From Arbacia lixula (Eukaryota; Echinodermata; Echinoidea; Arbacioida; Arbaciidae): a stretch of DNA of 64,000 bases. The notes beneath the pieces were generated by a model. The model was not told the origin of the DNA and did not search any database. It worked only from the letters and a program-made list of their open reading frames with translations. The position numbers and the translations under genes are program-made. Location of the stretch: the NCBI GenBank assembly GCA_963669155.1, contig CAVLGW020000024.1, positions 1 through 64,000 of the forward strand, written 5' to 3'. Each line of letters opens with the position of its first letter. The stretch's first letter is position 1. Shown in pieces: positions 13,691 to 26,350 of this stretch.

Positions 13691-13919
13691 TAAACAAGGA
13701 CCAAATCTTTTCTCTTGTATATGATCATATTTACAGAAATACAACATGCACAGGTATGCATAAAGATGTTAATTCGTAATGTCGCTACAAAATATCAAAT
13801 AAAGTGCATCTATATTTACTGCGTCAAAAGATATTATTTTATTGTCAAAAACACTCCTTTATTAGACACTCCTCAATCAATATATTTCAATAGCTCATGT
13901 CAATAAAGATTGCCTTGCC

Positions 13920-14138
13920 TTAGGCAATCAGAAGAAGATACGGATACAATGCCATATTAACGGATGGTTTACCACAAGCTACAAAAGCACCTCCTATAAG
14001 CGATATGAATGATATGACGACCAGACGGTAAATTAATGATTCACGATATATACGCGATATCAACATTTTGTGACCAGCCAATAATGAAAATACAAATATT
14101 ACCAAAGAAAGATTTGACAGAATAATCACCAAAGACAC
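13920..14138 (-). pseudogene. Possible two-helix membrane-protein relic
   Basis: A 72-codon open frame encodes two hydrophobic stretches, SLVIFVFSLLAG and LVVISFISLIGGAFVAC, separated by a short basic loop with HKML and YRES. The layout resembles a pair of adjacent transmembrane helices of a seven-helix receptor (TM1-TM2 of a class B or adhesion type is one reading). No other helices, splice sites or start context support a complete gene. It lies in the 3' flank of the ankyrin gene. It could equally be chance in AT-rich DNA, because hydrophobic residues are favoured by T-rich codons. Confidence 0.2.
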
Positions 14139-15171
14139 ATCTTTATTCTTGTGCAGTACTATTTTTACAGAAAAATAACAAAAAAAGAATTAATCCGTGA
14201 AATGATATGCAACTTCATTTACTGCCTTAAAATATAATACTGTCTTGTCAAGACAGTCCCTTGTAAACATGGTAAAAAAAAGTGGTTCAGCGCGTGTGTT
14301 AAAAAAATTACTTGATATATTCAATCAGAAGAAAATGACATTACAACTAATGGTCTAACAAAAGTCAGAACTACACCAAACGTTTACTTGAAGCATAAAT
14401 GGTATTTAACATATCACGCTACTCTACAACTGTCACTGTTTCTCTGTACATATAAAACTGTGTGGAAATAAAAAATATGTAAACAAAAACAGTAATACAA
14501 AATGAACAAGAGTTTCATTACATACATACAAATAACACAAATTTTAACTTTAACAAAATGTTCATACCCTCTCATAACTGGCTAAGTAGGTTGTTACGCA
14601 TGCCATCACACAGACTCAATGCACATGTGATTCCAGTAATAATCATTATATAAGTGTTTGCCATACGTACATGAGACACGAGTTATGAATATTATCAGAA
14701 ATACAAACTTAATGTTTTAATGCTCATAAACAATGATAGTTTGTACCTCTAGGAAAATTTCTAGACGCAATGATTTACTCAGACTATTCAATGGATGTCT
14801 TGTTTCGAGTACTAGCGCCATGATGGCAATGCGTGTTCAGGCCTTATTTGCCCCAAATGACTACGACAAGATTTAAGAAGCCAGAGATTACTTTCCTTTC
14901 TACATTCATCCGCTTATTTATACATTAATCTCGTTCGCATGCAGAAATTGACATTTTACCAGCAGGGAGATAACATTGACTACAACTGATACTAATACGC
15001 CAATTGAAAACAAAGTTTCGTCCAAACTAGTTTGGATTGTACTTTGATTTTAATTTTATGTTGATATCAAACAAGAAAGTTTGGATGATTCATTCTGATG
15101 GTACTTTTTTTCTGATACAGGACACAATATCTTTCGTGAACAATTTTCTCCATTATACGTAGACTAATTTT
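14139..15171. other. Noncoding AT-rich sequence, nothing recognised
   Basis: This lies between the last ankyrin relic and the left flank. No coding signal was seen. If the ankyrin transcript extends this far, it would be 3' untranslated or downstream sequence. Confidence 0.4.
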
Positions 15172-18067
15172 TCACGAGCTTAAGGTGACAGGAGGTCCGT
15201 GGTCAATGAAATATTTCACAAGGTGTGTTTGCCCATGCTGAGCAGCGATGTGAAGAGCAGACCGATCTTTCGTATATTTTTTGTTAACACCAGCCCTAAC
15301 CACCAGCAACTTAACAGTGAAAATGTAACCTTTCGAAATGGCGTAATGAAATGAAGTCCAACAGTTACAGTCCATCACTTCTGTATTTGCCCCTTTACTA
15401 AGGAGATATCTCACAATGACCATTCTGCGCTGACAGGTGAAGAGCAGCACTTCCATCTTTGCTACTTGAATTGATATCGAAATGAGGAGTTAAACTTTGA
15501 ACAACAGACAAATGTCCCTGCAGTGCAGCATCGTGCAGTCCTTTTTATGTGGGTGTAGCTCCATTGAATGAGATGTTTCGCAATGTCTGGATGTCCATGA
15601 TCTGCATCGATGTGAAGAGCAGTCCTTTCTTTCGTGTCCATATATCAGCGCTATAAGACACTCCACAACACAAAGGTGGACTCCCAGGAGGCATGGTGCA
15701 ATGGAGTCCATCTTTCAGAGTCTGCTAAGTTGAGTGAAGCTCCATGTTCAATGAAACACTTTATAACGTCCGTGTGTCCATGCTGCGCAGCGCTATGGAG
15801 AGCAGTCACTTTCTTCGTCTGTGGTTTGTTTACATCGACTCTAAGAGTCAAGAACTGAACTATAGAAGGGTAGCCCCTCAAGGATGCATCGAACATCAGC
15901 GATGTGGAAAACAGTCAGTTTATTCGTAGATGTAACTTTAACATTTTCTCTAGCAGCAAGGAATTCGACAACAGAAAGGTGACCATTCCATGAGGCAAGA
16001 TGTCGTGTAATGAGGTTCATCCCTTACAGTCTGCTGAGTCGGGTGTAGTTCCGTGTTTAATGAGGCAGTTCACAATGTATACATGTCCACGTTGTGCAGC
16101 GATGTTAAGACCACTTGTTTCCTTAAAATTTGATTCGTTTAAACTAGTAACTGGAGCACGGAACTTAACAGCAGAAAGGTAGCCTGTCAAGAAGCATGCA
16201 ACAGAGGAGTCAAGCCGTTACAATCTGCCAAGTGTGGTGTAGCTCCGTGTTTGATACGGCATTTAACAATGTCTGCACATCCATGCCGGGCAGTGATGTG
16301 GAGAGCAGTCACTTTATTAGTGTACATTATCTCTAGAAATCAGGTGCTCGACAACAGAAAGGTGACCTTTCCAGGAGGTATGGTGCAATGGCGTTCATCT
16401 GTCGCAGTCCGCTGAGTCAGGTGTAGCTCCGTGTTCAATGAGGCACTTTACAATATATGTATGTCCATGCTGTGCAGCCATTTGAAGAGATGTCAATTTA
16501 TTCGTATTTATTTTATCCATATTAACTCAAGCTAACGACCACTTAACAATGTCTGCATGTCCATGCCGGGCAGCGATGTGGAGAGCAGTCACTTTATTAG
16601 TTTATATTATCTCTAGAAACCAGGTGCTTGACAACAAAAAGGTTGCCCTTAAAGGAGGCATAATGCAATGGGGTCGATACTTGATCATCTGGTTAGTTGC
16701 TCCGTGTTTAATAAGACACTTTATGATAGTTGCATATCCATTTCGTGCAGCGAAGTCAGCTGAAGTGCTTCCATTGCTATTTCTATCGTTCACATTAACA
16801 CTAGGAGCCAAGCACAACAATATTAAAGTGGCCCTATTAGGACGCATGGTGCAATGGAAGCAATTCGTCAGAGTCTGCTGATTCGGGTGTAGCTCCGTGT
16901 CTAATGAGGCACTTTATAATATGTGCATATCCATGCTGTGCGGCGATATAAAGGGCAGTCCGTTCCTCTGGTAATGTTTTGTTCACATAAGCTCTAGCAG
17001 CAAGACACTTGACAGCAGAAGGTGGCCCTTTCAGAAGGCGAGGTGTAATGGAGTCCATCCGTGAGAGTCTGCTGAGCTGGATCTAGCTCCGTGTTCAATG
17101 AGGCATTTTACAATGTCTGCATGCCCATGTTATGCACCAATGTGAAGAGCAGTCCTTTTACACTTTACAACTTCGGTATGACCAATCTGTGCTGCAACGT
17201 GAATCGAAGTCATTTAATTCGTATAACTTTAGTTAACATCAGTTCTAGCTGTCAGGAACTCGGTAACAGCAACGTGACCCTTCCAGGAGGCATATTGCAA
17301 TGGGGTCCATCCGCGACAGTCTGTCGAGTTTGGTGTAGCTCCGTGTTCAATTAAAACAATGTTTGTATAGCCATGCTGTGCTGTAACGTGAAGTGCAGTC
17401 AGTTCCTTCGTTAATGTTGTGTTTACGTCCATTCTAGCAGCCAGAAACTCGACGACAGAAAGATGACCCTTCCGGGAGGCATAGTGCATTGAAGTCCAAC
17501 CGTTACTGGCTGCGTTGATTGCTGCTCCGTTTTTAATGAGGCTCTTTAGAATATCGGTATGTCCATGCTCTGCAGCGATGTGAAAAGCAGTCAGTTTCTT
17601 CTTATTTGTTATGTTAACATTACCTCTAGCAGCAAGGAATTCGACGACAGAAAGATGACCATTCCATGAGGCATGGTGTAATGGAGTCCACTCGTCACAG
17701 TCTGCTGAGCTGGATCTAGCTCCGTGCTTAACGAGGCACTTTACAATGTCTGCATGTCCATGCTGCGCAGCGATGTGAACAGCAGTAATGTTTCTCGTCG
17801 AAGTAGTGTTCACATCAACATTAGGAGCCAGACACTCGACAACAGAAAGGTGCCCCTCCAAGGAGGCATGGTGTAATGGAGTCCATCCGTCACAGTCTGC
17901 TGAGTCGGGAGTAGCTCCGTGTTTAACGAGGCAATTTACATTGTCTGTATGCCCATGCTGTGCAGCGATGTGAGCAGCAGTCATCACATCGCTGCAGTCA
18001 TGTTTTTCGTCGAGGTAGTATTCACATTAACATTAGGAGCCAGGCACTCGACAACAGAAAGGTGCCC
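15172..18067 (-). pseudogene. Decayed continuation of the ankyrin array
   Basis: Immediately past the stop codon of the giant ankyrin exon, the same repeat continues for 2.9 kb in broken frames. The pieces are 17229-17987 (about seven or eight ankyrin repeats), 16837-17058, 16602-16847, 15651-15896, 15490-15711 and 15172-15456. They keep signatures such as TPLHHAS, AAQHGH, DIVKCL and VNTT but switch frame and carry stops. The first break after the stop is a ~17-bp templated insertion near 17974-17996 that shifts the frame. Divergence grows toward 15.2 kb. The region may be transcribed as 3' UTR of the gene. Coding use through alternative splicing cannot be excluded. Confidence 0.8.
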
Positions 18068-21000
18068 CTACCAGGAGGCATGGTGTAATGGAGTCCATCC
18101 GTCACAGTCTGCTGAGTCGGGAGTAGCTCCGTGTTCAATGAGCCACTTCACAATGTCTGTGTGCCCATGCTGTGCAGCGATGTGAACAGCAGTCATGTTT
18201 TTCGTCGAAGTAGTGTTCACATCAACATTAGGAGCCAGGCACTCGACAACAGAAAGGTGCCCCTCCCAGGAGGCATGGTGTAATGGAGTCCATCCGTCAC
18301 AGTCTGCTGAGTCGGGAGTAGCTCCGTGTTCAATGAGCCACTTCACAATGTCTGTGTGCCCATGCTGTGCAGCGATGTGAACAGCAGTCATGTTTTTCGT
18401 CGAAGTAGTGTTCACATCAATATTGGGAGCCAGGCACTCGACAACAGAAAGGTGCCCCTCCAAGGAGGCATGGTGTAATGGAGTCCATCCGTCACAGTCT
18501 GCTGAGTCGGGAGTAGCTCCGTGTTCAATGAGCCACTTCACAATGTCTGTATGCCCATGCTGTGCAGCGATGTGAACAGCTGCCTGTTCCTTCGCATTTG
18601 TATTGTTAACATAAACTCTAGGAGCCAGAAACTTGACAACAGAAAGATGACCCTCCCAGGAAGCATCGTGCAATGGAGTCCATCCGTCACAGTCTGCTGA
18701 GTCGGGAGTAGCTCCGTGTTCAATGAGGCACTCTACAATGTCTGCATGCCCATGCTGTGCGGCTAAGTGGAGAGCAGTCCGTTTCATTGTGCATGCTCTG
18801 TTTACATCAGAGCTTTCAGCAAGGCACTCGGCAACAGAAAGATTACCCTCCCAGGACGCATGGTGTAATGGAGTCCATCCGTCACTGTCTGCTGCGTTGG
18901 GTGCAGCTCCGTGTCCAATGAGGTACTTTACAACATCGACATGTCCATGCTGTGCAGCGATGTGAAGAGAAGTTCTTCCCTTTGTAGATGTGTTAACATC
19001 AACTCTAGCAGCCAGGGACTGAACAATAGAAAGGTGACCCTTTTCCGAGGCACAGTATAATGGGGTTCTCATTGTATAGTCTCTCGATTTAATATTGGCC
19101 CCTTGCTCAATAAGGTATTGGACTACTTGTATGTGTCCATTCTCCGATGCTAGGTGCAAAGCAGTGAGTCCATCTTTGTTTCTTGTGTTCACATTGCAAT
19201 GATATGTCAAACACTCCACGACAGAAATATAACCATTTCTGGAGGCATAGTGCAAGGGGGTACATCTTTTACAGTCCATGGAATCGCACGCTGCTCCGAG
19301 GTCGGCAAGATACTTCACAACATCTGTATGGCCATTCTTTGCTGATAAGTGCAGAGCACTGAGTCCATCTTTATTTTGTGTGTCTACATCGCACTGACCA
19401 GTCAAATTCTCTACAATTGACAAATAACCCTTCATGGAGGCATAGTGCATTGGAGTCCAACCGTTACTGGTTGCTGCGTTGATTGTTGCTCCGTTTTTAA
19501 TGAGGCACTTTAGAATATCGGTATGTCCATGCTCTGCAGCGATGTGAAGAGCAGTCAGTTTCTTCTCATTTGTTATGTTAACATTACCTCTAGCAGCAAG
19601 GAATTCGACGACAGAAAGATGACCATTCCATGAGGCATGGTGTAATGGAGTCCACTCGTCACAGTCTGCTGAGCTGGATCTAGCTCCGTGCTTAACGAGG
19701 CACTTTACAATGTCTGCATGTCCATGCTGCGCAGCGATGTGAACAGCAGTCATGTTTCTCGTCGAAGTAGTGTTCACATCAACATTAGGAGCCAGGCACT
19801 CGACAACAGAAAGGTGCCCCTCCCAGGAGGCATGGTGTAATGGAGTCCATCCGTCACAGTCTGCTGAGTCGGGAGTAGCTCCGTGTTCAATGAGCCACTT
19901 CACAATGTCTGTGTGCCCATGCTGTGCAGCGATGTGAACAGCTGTCATGTTTCTCGTCGAAGTAGTGTTCACATCAACACTAGGAGCCAGGCACTCGACA
20001 ACAGAAAGGTGCCCCTCACAGGAGGCATGGTGTAATGGAGTCCATCCGTCACAGCCTGCTGAGTCGGGAGTAGCTCCGTGTTCAATGAGCCACTTCACAA
20101 TGCCTGTATGCCCATGCTGTGCAGCGATGTGAACAGCTGTCCGTTCCTTCGCATTTGTATTGTTAACAAAAACTCTAGGAGCCAGGCACTCGACAACAGA
20201 AAGGTGCCCCTCCCAGGAGGCATGGTGTAATGGAGTCCATCCGTCACAGTCTGCTGAGTCGGGAGTAGCTCCGTGTTCAATGAGCCACTTCACAATGTCT
20301 GTATGCCCATGCTCTGCAGCGATGTGAAGAGCAGTCAGTTTCTTCTCATTTGTTATGTTAACATTACCTCTAGCAGCAAGGAATTCGACGACAGAAAGAT
20401 GACCATTCCATGAGGCATGGTGTAATGGAGTCCACTCGTCACAGTCTGCTGAGCTGGATCTAGCTCCGTGCTTAACGAGGCACTTTACAATGTCTGCATG
20501 TCCATGCTGCGCAGCGATGTGAACAGCAGTCATGTTTCTCGTCGAAGTAGTGTTCACATCAACATTAGGAGCCAGACACTCGACAACAGAAAGGTGCCCC
20601 CCCAAGGAGGCATGGTGTAATGGAGTCCACTCGTCACAGTCTGCTGAGTCGGGAGTAGCTCCGTGTTCAACGAGCCACTTCACAATGTCTGTATGCCCAT
20701 GCTGTGCAGCGATGTGAATAGCAGTCATGTTTCTCGTCGAAGTAGTGTTCACATCAACATTAGGAGCCAGGCACTCGACAACAGAAAGGTGCCCCTCCAA
20801 GGAGGCATGGTGTAATGGAGTCCACTCGTCACAGTCTGCTGAGTCGGGAGTAGCTCCGTGTTCAATGAGCCACTTCACAATGTCTGTATGCCCATGCTGT
20901 GCAGCGATGTGAACAGCTGTCATGTTTTTCGTCGAAGTAGTGTTCACATCAACATTAGGAGCCAGGCACTCGACAACAGAAAGGTGCCCCTCACAGGAGG

Positions 21001-24000
21001 CATGGTGTAATGGAGTCCATCCTTCACAGTCTGCTGAGTCAGGAGTAGCTCCGTGTTCAATGAGCCACTTCACAATGTCTGTATGCCCATGCTGTGCAGC
21101 GATGTGAACAGCTGTCATGTTTTTGGTCGAAGTAGTGTTCACATCAACATTAGGAGCCAGGCACTCGACAACAGAAAGGTGCCCCTTACAGGAGGCATGG
21201 TGTAATGGAGTCCATCCGTCACAGTCTGCTGAGTCGGGAGTAGCTCCGTGTTCAATGAGCCACTTCACAATGTCTGTATGCCCATGCTGTGCAGCGATGT
21301 GAACAGCTGTCCGCTCTTTCGCATTTGTATTGTTAACAAAAACTCTAGGAGCCAGAAACTTGACAACAGAAAGATGACCCTCCCAGGAAGCATCGTGCAA
21401 TGGAGTCCATCCGTCACAGTCTGCTGAGTCGGGAGTAGCTCCGTGTTCAATGAGGCACTCTACAATGTCTGCATGCCCATGCTGTGCGGCTAAGTGGAGA
21501 GCAGTCCGTTTCATTGTGCATGCTCTGTTTACATCAGAGCTTTCAGCAAGGCACTCGGCAACAGAAAGATTACCCTCCCAGGACGCATGGTGTAATGGAG
21601 TCCATCCGTCACTGTCTGCTGCGTTGGGTGCAGCTCCGTGTCCAATGAGGTACTTTACAACATCGACATGTCCATGCTGTGCAGCGATGTGAAGAGAAGT
21701 TCTTCCCTTTGTAGATGTGTTAACATCAACTCTAGCAGCCAGGGACTGAACAGTAGAAAGGTGACCCTTTTCCGAGGCACAGTGAAATGGGGTTCTAACT
21801 GTATAGTCTCTCGATTTAATATTGGCCCCTTGCTCAATGAGGTATTGGACTATTTGTATGTGTCCATTCTCCGATGCTAAGTGCAAAGCAGTGAGTCCAT
21901 CTTTGTTTCTTGTGTCCATATTGCAATGATATGTCAATGACTCCACGACAGAAATATAACCATTTCTGGAGGCATAGTGCAACGGGGTACATCCTTCACA
22001 GTCCATGGAATCGCACGCTGCTCCGAGGTCGACAAGATACTTCACAACATCTGTATGGCCATTCTTTGCTGATAAGTGCAGAGCACTGAGTCCATCTTTG
22101 TTTTGTGTGTCTACATCGCACTGACTAGTCAAATTCTCTACAATTGACAAATAACCCTTCATGGAGGCATAGTGCATTGGAGTCCAACCGTTACTGGCTG
22201 CTGCGTTAATTGTTGCTCCGCTTTTAATGAGGCACTTTAGAATATCGGTATGTCCATGCTCTGCAGCGATGTGAAGAGCAGTCAGTTTCTTCTCATTTGT
22301 TATGTTAACATTACCTCTAGCAGCAAGGAATTCGACGACAGAAAGATGACCATTCCAGGAGGCATGGTGTAATGGAGTCCACTCGTCACAGTCTGCTGAG
22401 CTGGATCTAGCTCCGTGCTTAACGAGGCACTTTACAATGTCTGCATGTCCATGCTGCGCAGCGATGTGAACAGCAGTCATGTTTCTCGTCGAAGTAGTGT
22501 TCACATCAACATTAGGAGCCAGGCACTCGACAACAGAAAGGTGCCCCTCCCAGGAGGCATGGTGTAATGGAGTCCATCCGTCACAGTCTGCTGAGTCGGG
22601 AGTAGCTCCGTGTTCAATGAGCCACTTCACAATGTCTGTGTGCCCATGCTGTGCAGCGATGTGAACAGCTGTCATGTTTCTCGTCGAAGTAGTGTTCACA
22701 TCAACACTAGGAGCCAGGCACTCGGCAACAGAAAGGTGCCCCTCACAGGAGGCATGGTGTAATGGAGTCCATCCGTCACAGCCTGCTGAGTCGGGAGTAG
22801 CTCCGTGTTCAATGAGCCACTTCACAATGCCTGTATGCCCATGCTGTGCAGCGATGTGAACAGCTGTCCGTTCCTTCGCATTTGTATTGTTAACAAAAAC
22901 TCTAGGAGCCAGGCACTCGACAACAGAAAGGTGCCCCTCCCAGGAGGCATGGTGTAATGGAGTCCATCCGTCACAGTCTGCTGAGTCGGGAGTAGCTCCG
23001 TGTTCAATGAGCCACTTCACAATGTCTGTATGCCCATGCTGTGCAGCGATGTGAAGAGCAGTCAGTTTCTTCTCATTTGTTATGTTAACATTACCTCTAG
23101 CAGCAAGGAATTCGACGACAGAAAGATGACCATTCCATGAGGCATGGTGTAATGGAGTCCACTCGTCACAGTCTGCTGAGCTGGATCTAGCTCCGTGCTT
23201 AACGAGGCACTTTACAATGTCTGCATGTCCATGCTGCGCAGCGATGTGAACAGCAGTCATGTTTCTCGTCGAAGTAGTGTTCACATCAACATTAGGAGCC
23301 AGACACTCGACAACAGAAAGGTGCCCCCCCAAGGAGGCATGGTGTAATGGAGTCCACTCGTCACAGTCTGCTGAGTCGGGAGTAGCTCCGTGTTCAACGA
23401 GCCACTTCACAATGTCTGTATGCCCATGCTGTGCAGCGATGTGAATAGCAGTCATGTTTCTCGTCGAAGTAGTGTTCACATCAACATTAGGAGCCAGGCA
23501 CTCGACAACAGAAAGGTGCCCCTCCAAGGAGGCATGGTGTAATGGAGTCCACTCGTCACAGTCTGCTGAGTCGGGAGTAGCTCCGTGTTCAATGAGCCAC
23601 TTCACAATGTCTGTATGCCCATGCTGTGCAGCGATGTGAACAGCTGTCATGTTTTTCGTCGAAGTAGTGTTCACATCAACATTAGGAGCCAGGCACTCGA
23701 CAACAGAAAGGTGCCCCTCACAGGAGGCATGGTGTAATGGAGTCCATCCTTCACAGTCTGCTGAGTCAGGAGTAGCTCCGTGTTCAATGAGCCACTTCAC
23801 AATGTCTGTATGCCCATGCTGTGCAGCGATGTGAACAGCTGTCATGTTTTTGGTCGAAGTAGTGTTCACATCAACATTAGGAGCCAGGCACTCGACAACA
23901 GAAAGGTGCCCCTTACAGGAGGCATGGTGTAATGGAGTCCATCCGTCACAGTCTGCTGAGTCGGGAGTAGCTCCGTGTTCAATGAGCCACTTCACAATGT

Positions 24001-26350
24001 CTGTATGCCCATGCTGTGCAGCGATGTGAACAGCTGTCCGCTCTTTCGCATTTGTATTGTTAACAAAAACTCTAGGAGCCAGAAACTTGACAACAGAAAG
24101 ATGACCCTCCCAGGAAGCATCGTGCAATGGAGTCCATCCGTCACAGTCTGCTGAGTCGGGAGTAGCTCCGTGTTCAATGAGGCACTCTACAATGTCTGCA
24201 TGCCCATGCTGTGCGGCTAAGTGGAGAGCAGTCCGTTTCATTGTGCATGCTCTGTTTACATCAGAGCTTTCAGCAAGGCACTCGGCAACAGAAAGATTAC
24301 CCTCCCAGGACGCATGGTGTAATGGAGTCCATCCGTCACTGTCTGCTGCGTTGGGTGCAGCTCCGTGTCCAATGAGGTACTTTACAACATCGACATGTCC
24401 ATGCTGTGCAGCGATGTGAAGAGAAGTTCTTCCCTTTGTAGATGTGTTAACATCAACTCTAGCAGCCAGGGACTGAACAGTAGAAAGGTGACCCTTTTCC
24501 GAGGCACAGTGTAATGGGGTTCTAACTGTATAGTCTCTCGATTTAATATTGGCCCCTTGCTCAATGAGGTATTGGACTATTTGTATGTGTCCATTCTCCG
24601 ATGCTAAGTGCAAAGCAGTGAGTCCATCTTTGTTTCTTGTGTCCATATTGCAATGATATGTCAATGACTCCACGACAGAAATATAACCATTTCTGGAGGC
24701 ATAGTGCAACGGGGTACATCCTTCACAGTCCATGGAATCGCACGCTGCTCCGAGGTCGACAAGATACTTCACAACATCTGTATGGCCATTCTTTGCTGAT
24801 AAGTGCAGAGCACTGAGTCCATCTTTGTTTTGTGTGTCTACATCGCACTGACTAGTCAAATTCTCTACAATTGACAAATAACCCTTCATGGAGGCATAGT
24901 GCATTGGAGTCCAACCGTTACTGGCTGCTGCGTTAATTGTTGCTCCGCTTTTAATGAGGCACTTTAGAATATCGGTATGTCCATGCATTACAGCGATGTG
25001 AAGAGCAGTCAGTTTCTTTTTATTTGTTATGTTAACATTACCTCTAGCAGCAAGGAATTCGACGACACAAAGATGACCATTCAAGGAGGCATGGTGTAAT
25101 GGAGTCCACTCGTCACAGTCTGCTGAGCTGGATCTAGCTCCGTGCTTAACGAGGCACTTTACAATGTCTGCATGTCCATGCTGCGCAGCGATGTGAACAG
25201 CAGTCATGTTTCTCGTCGAAGTAGTGTTCACATCAACATTAGGAGCCAGACACTCGACAACAGAAAGGTGCCCCTCCCAGGAGGCATGGTGTAATGGAGT
25301 CCATCCGTCACAGTCTGCTGAGTCGGGAGTAGCTCCGTGTTCAACGAGCCACTTCACAATGTCTGTATGCCCATGCTGTGCAGCGATGTGAACAGCTGTC
25401 ATGTTTTTCGTCGAAATAGTGTTCACATCAACATTAGGAGCCAGGCACTCGACAACAGAAAGGTGCCCCTCCAAGGAGGCATGGTGTAATGGAGTCCATC
25501 CGTCACAGTCTGCTGAGTCGGGAGTAGCTCCGTGTTCAATGAGCCACTTCACAATGTCTGTATGCCCATGCTGTGCAGCGATGTGAACAGCTGTCCGTTC
25601 CTTCGCATTTGTATTGTTAACAAAAACACTAGGAGCCAGGAACTTGACAACAGAAAGATGACCCTCCCAGGAAGCATCATGCAATGGAGTCAATCCGTCA
25701 CAGTCTGCTGTGTCGGGAGTAGCTCCGTGTTCAATGAGGCACTCTACAATGTCTGCATGCCCATGCTGTGCGGCTAAGTGGAGAGCAGTCCGTTTCATTG
25801 TGCATGCTCTGTTTACATCAGAGCTTTCAGCAAGGCACTCGGCAACAGAAAGATTACCCTCCCAGGACGCATGGTGTAATGGAGTCCATCCGTCACTGTC
25901 TGCTGCGTTGGGTGCAGCTCCGTGTCCAATGAGGTACTTTACAACATCGACATGTCCATGCTGTGCAGCGATGTGAAGAGAAGTTCTTCCCTTTGTAGAT
26001 GTGTTAACATCAACTCTAGCAGCCAGGGACTGAACAATAGAAAGGTGACCCTTTTCCGAGGCACAGTGTAATGGGGTTCTCATTGTATAGTCTCTCGATT
26101 TGATATTGGCCCCTTGCTCAATGAGGTATTGGACTATTTGTATGTGTCCATTCTCCGATGCTAGGTGCAAAGCAGTGAGTCCATCTTTGTTTCTTGTGTT
26201 CATATTGCAATGATATATCAAAGACTCTACGACAGAAATATAACCATTTCTGGAGGCATAGTGCAACGGGGTACATCGGTCACAGTCCAGGGAATCGCAC
26301 GCTGCTCCAAGGTTGACAAGATACTTCACAACATCTGTATGGCCATTCTT
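18068..26350 (-). repeat. 195-bp coding tandem array with 2,727-bp higher-order blocks
   Basis: The basic unit is 195 bp (two ankyrin repeats). Sequence at a position between about 19.5 and 22.25 kb recurs almost unchanged 2,727 bp further right; for example, the segments starting at 20532, 20727, 20922 and 21117 recur at 23259, 23454, 23649 and 23844. The segment at 18723 recurs at 21450 and 24177, and then again only 1,557 bp later at 25734. That last step is shorter by 1,170 bp, exactly six units. The near identity points to recent unequal exchange or gene conversion. Confidence 0.9.

Noticed and set aside
16490..16515. Polyadenylation signals for the ankyrin gene (AATAAA on the minus strand)
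   Set aside because: The words arise from decayed repeat sequence, and similar ones occur throughout the AT-rich flank, so no specific 3' end can be assigned.
17788..26000. Plus-strand ORFs of 61-88 codons repeated every 195 bp
   Set aside because: They are antisense shadows of the ankyrin repeat unit and have the same spacing as the array.
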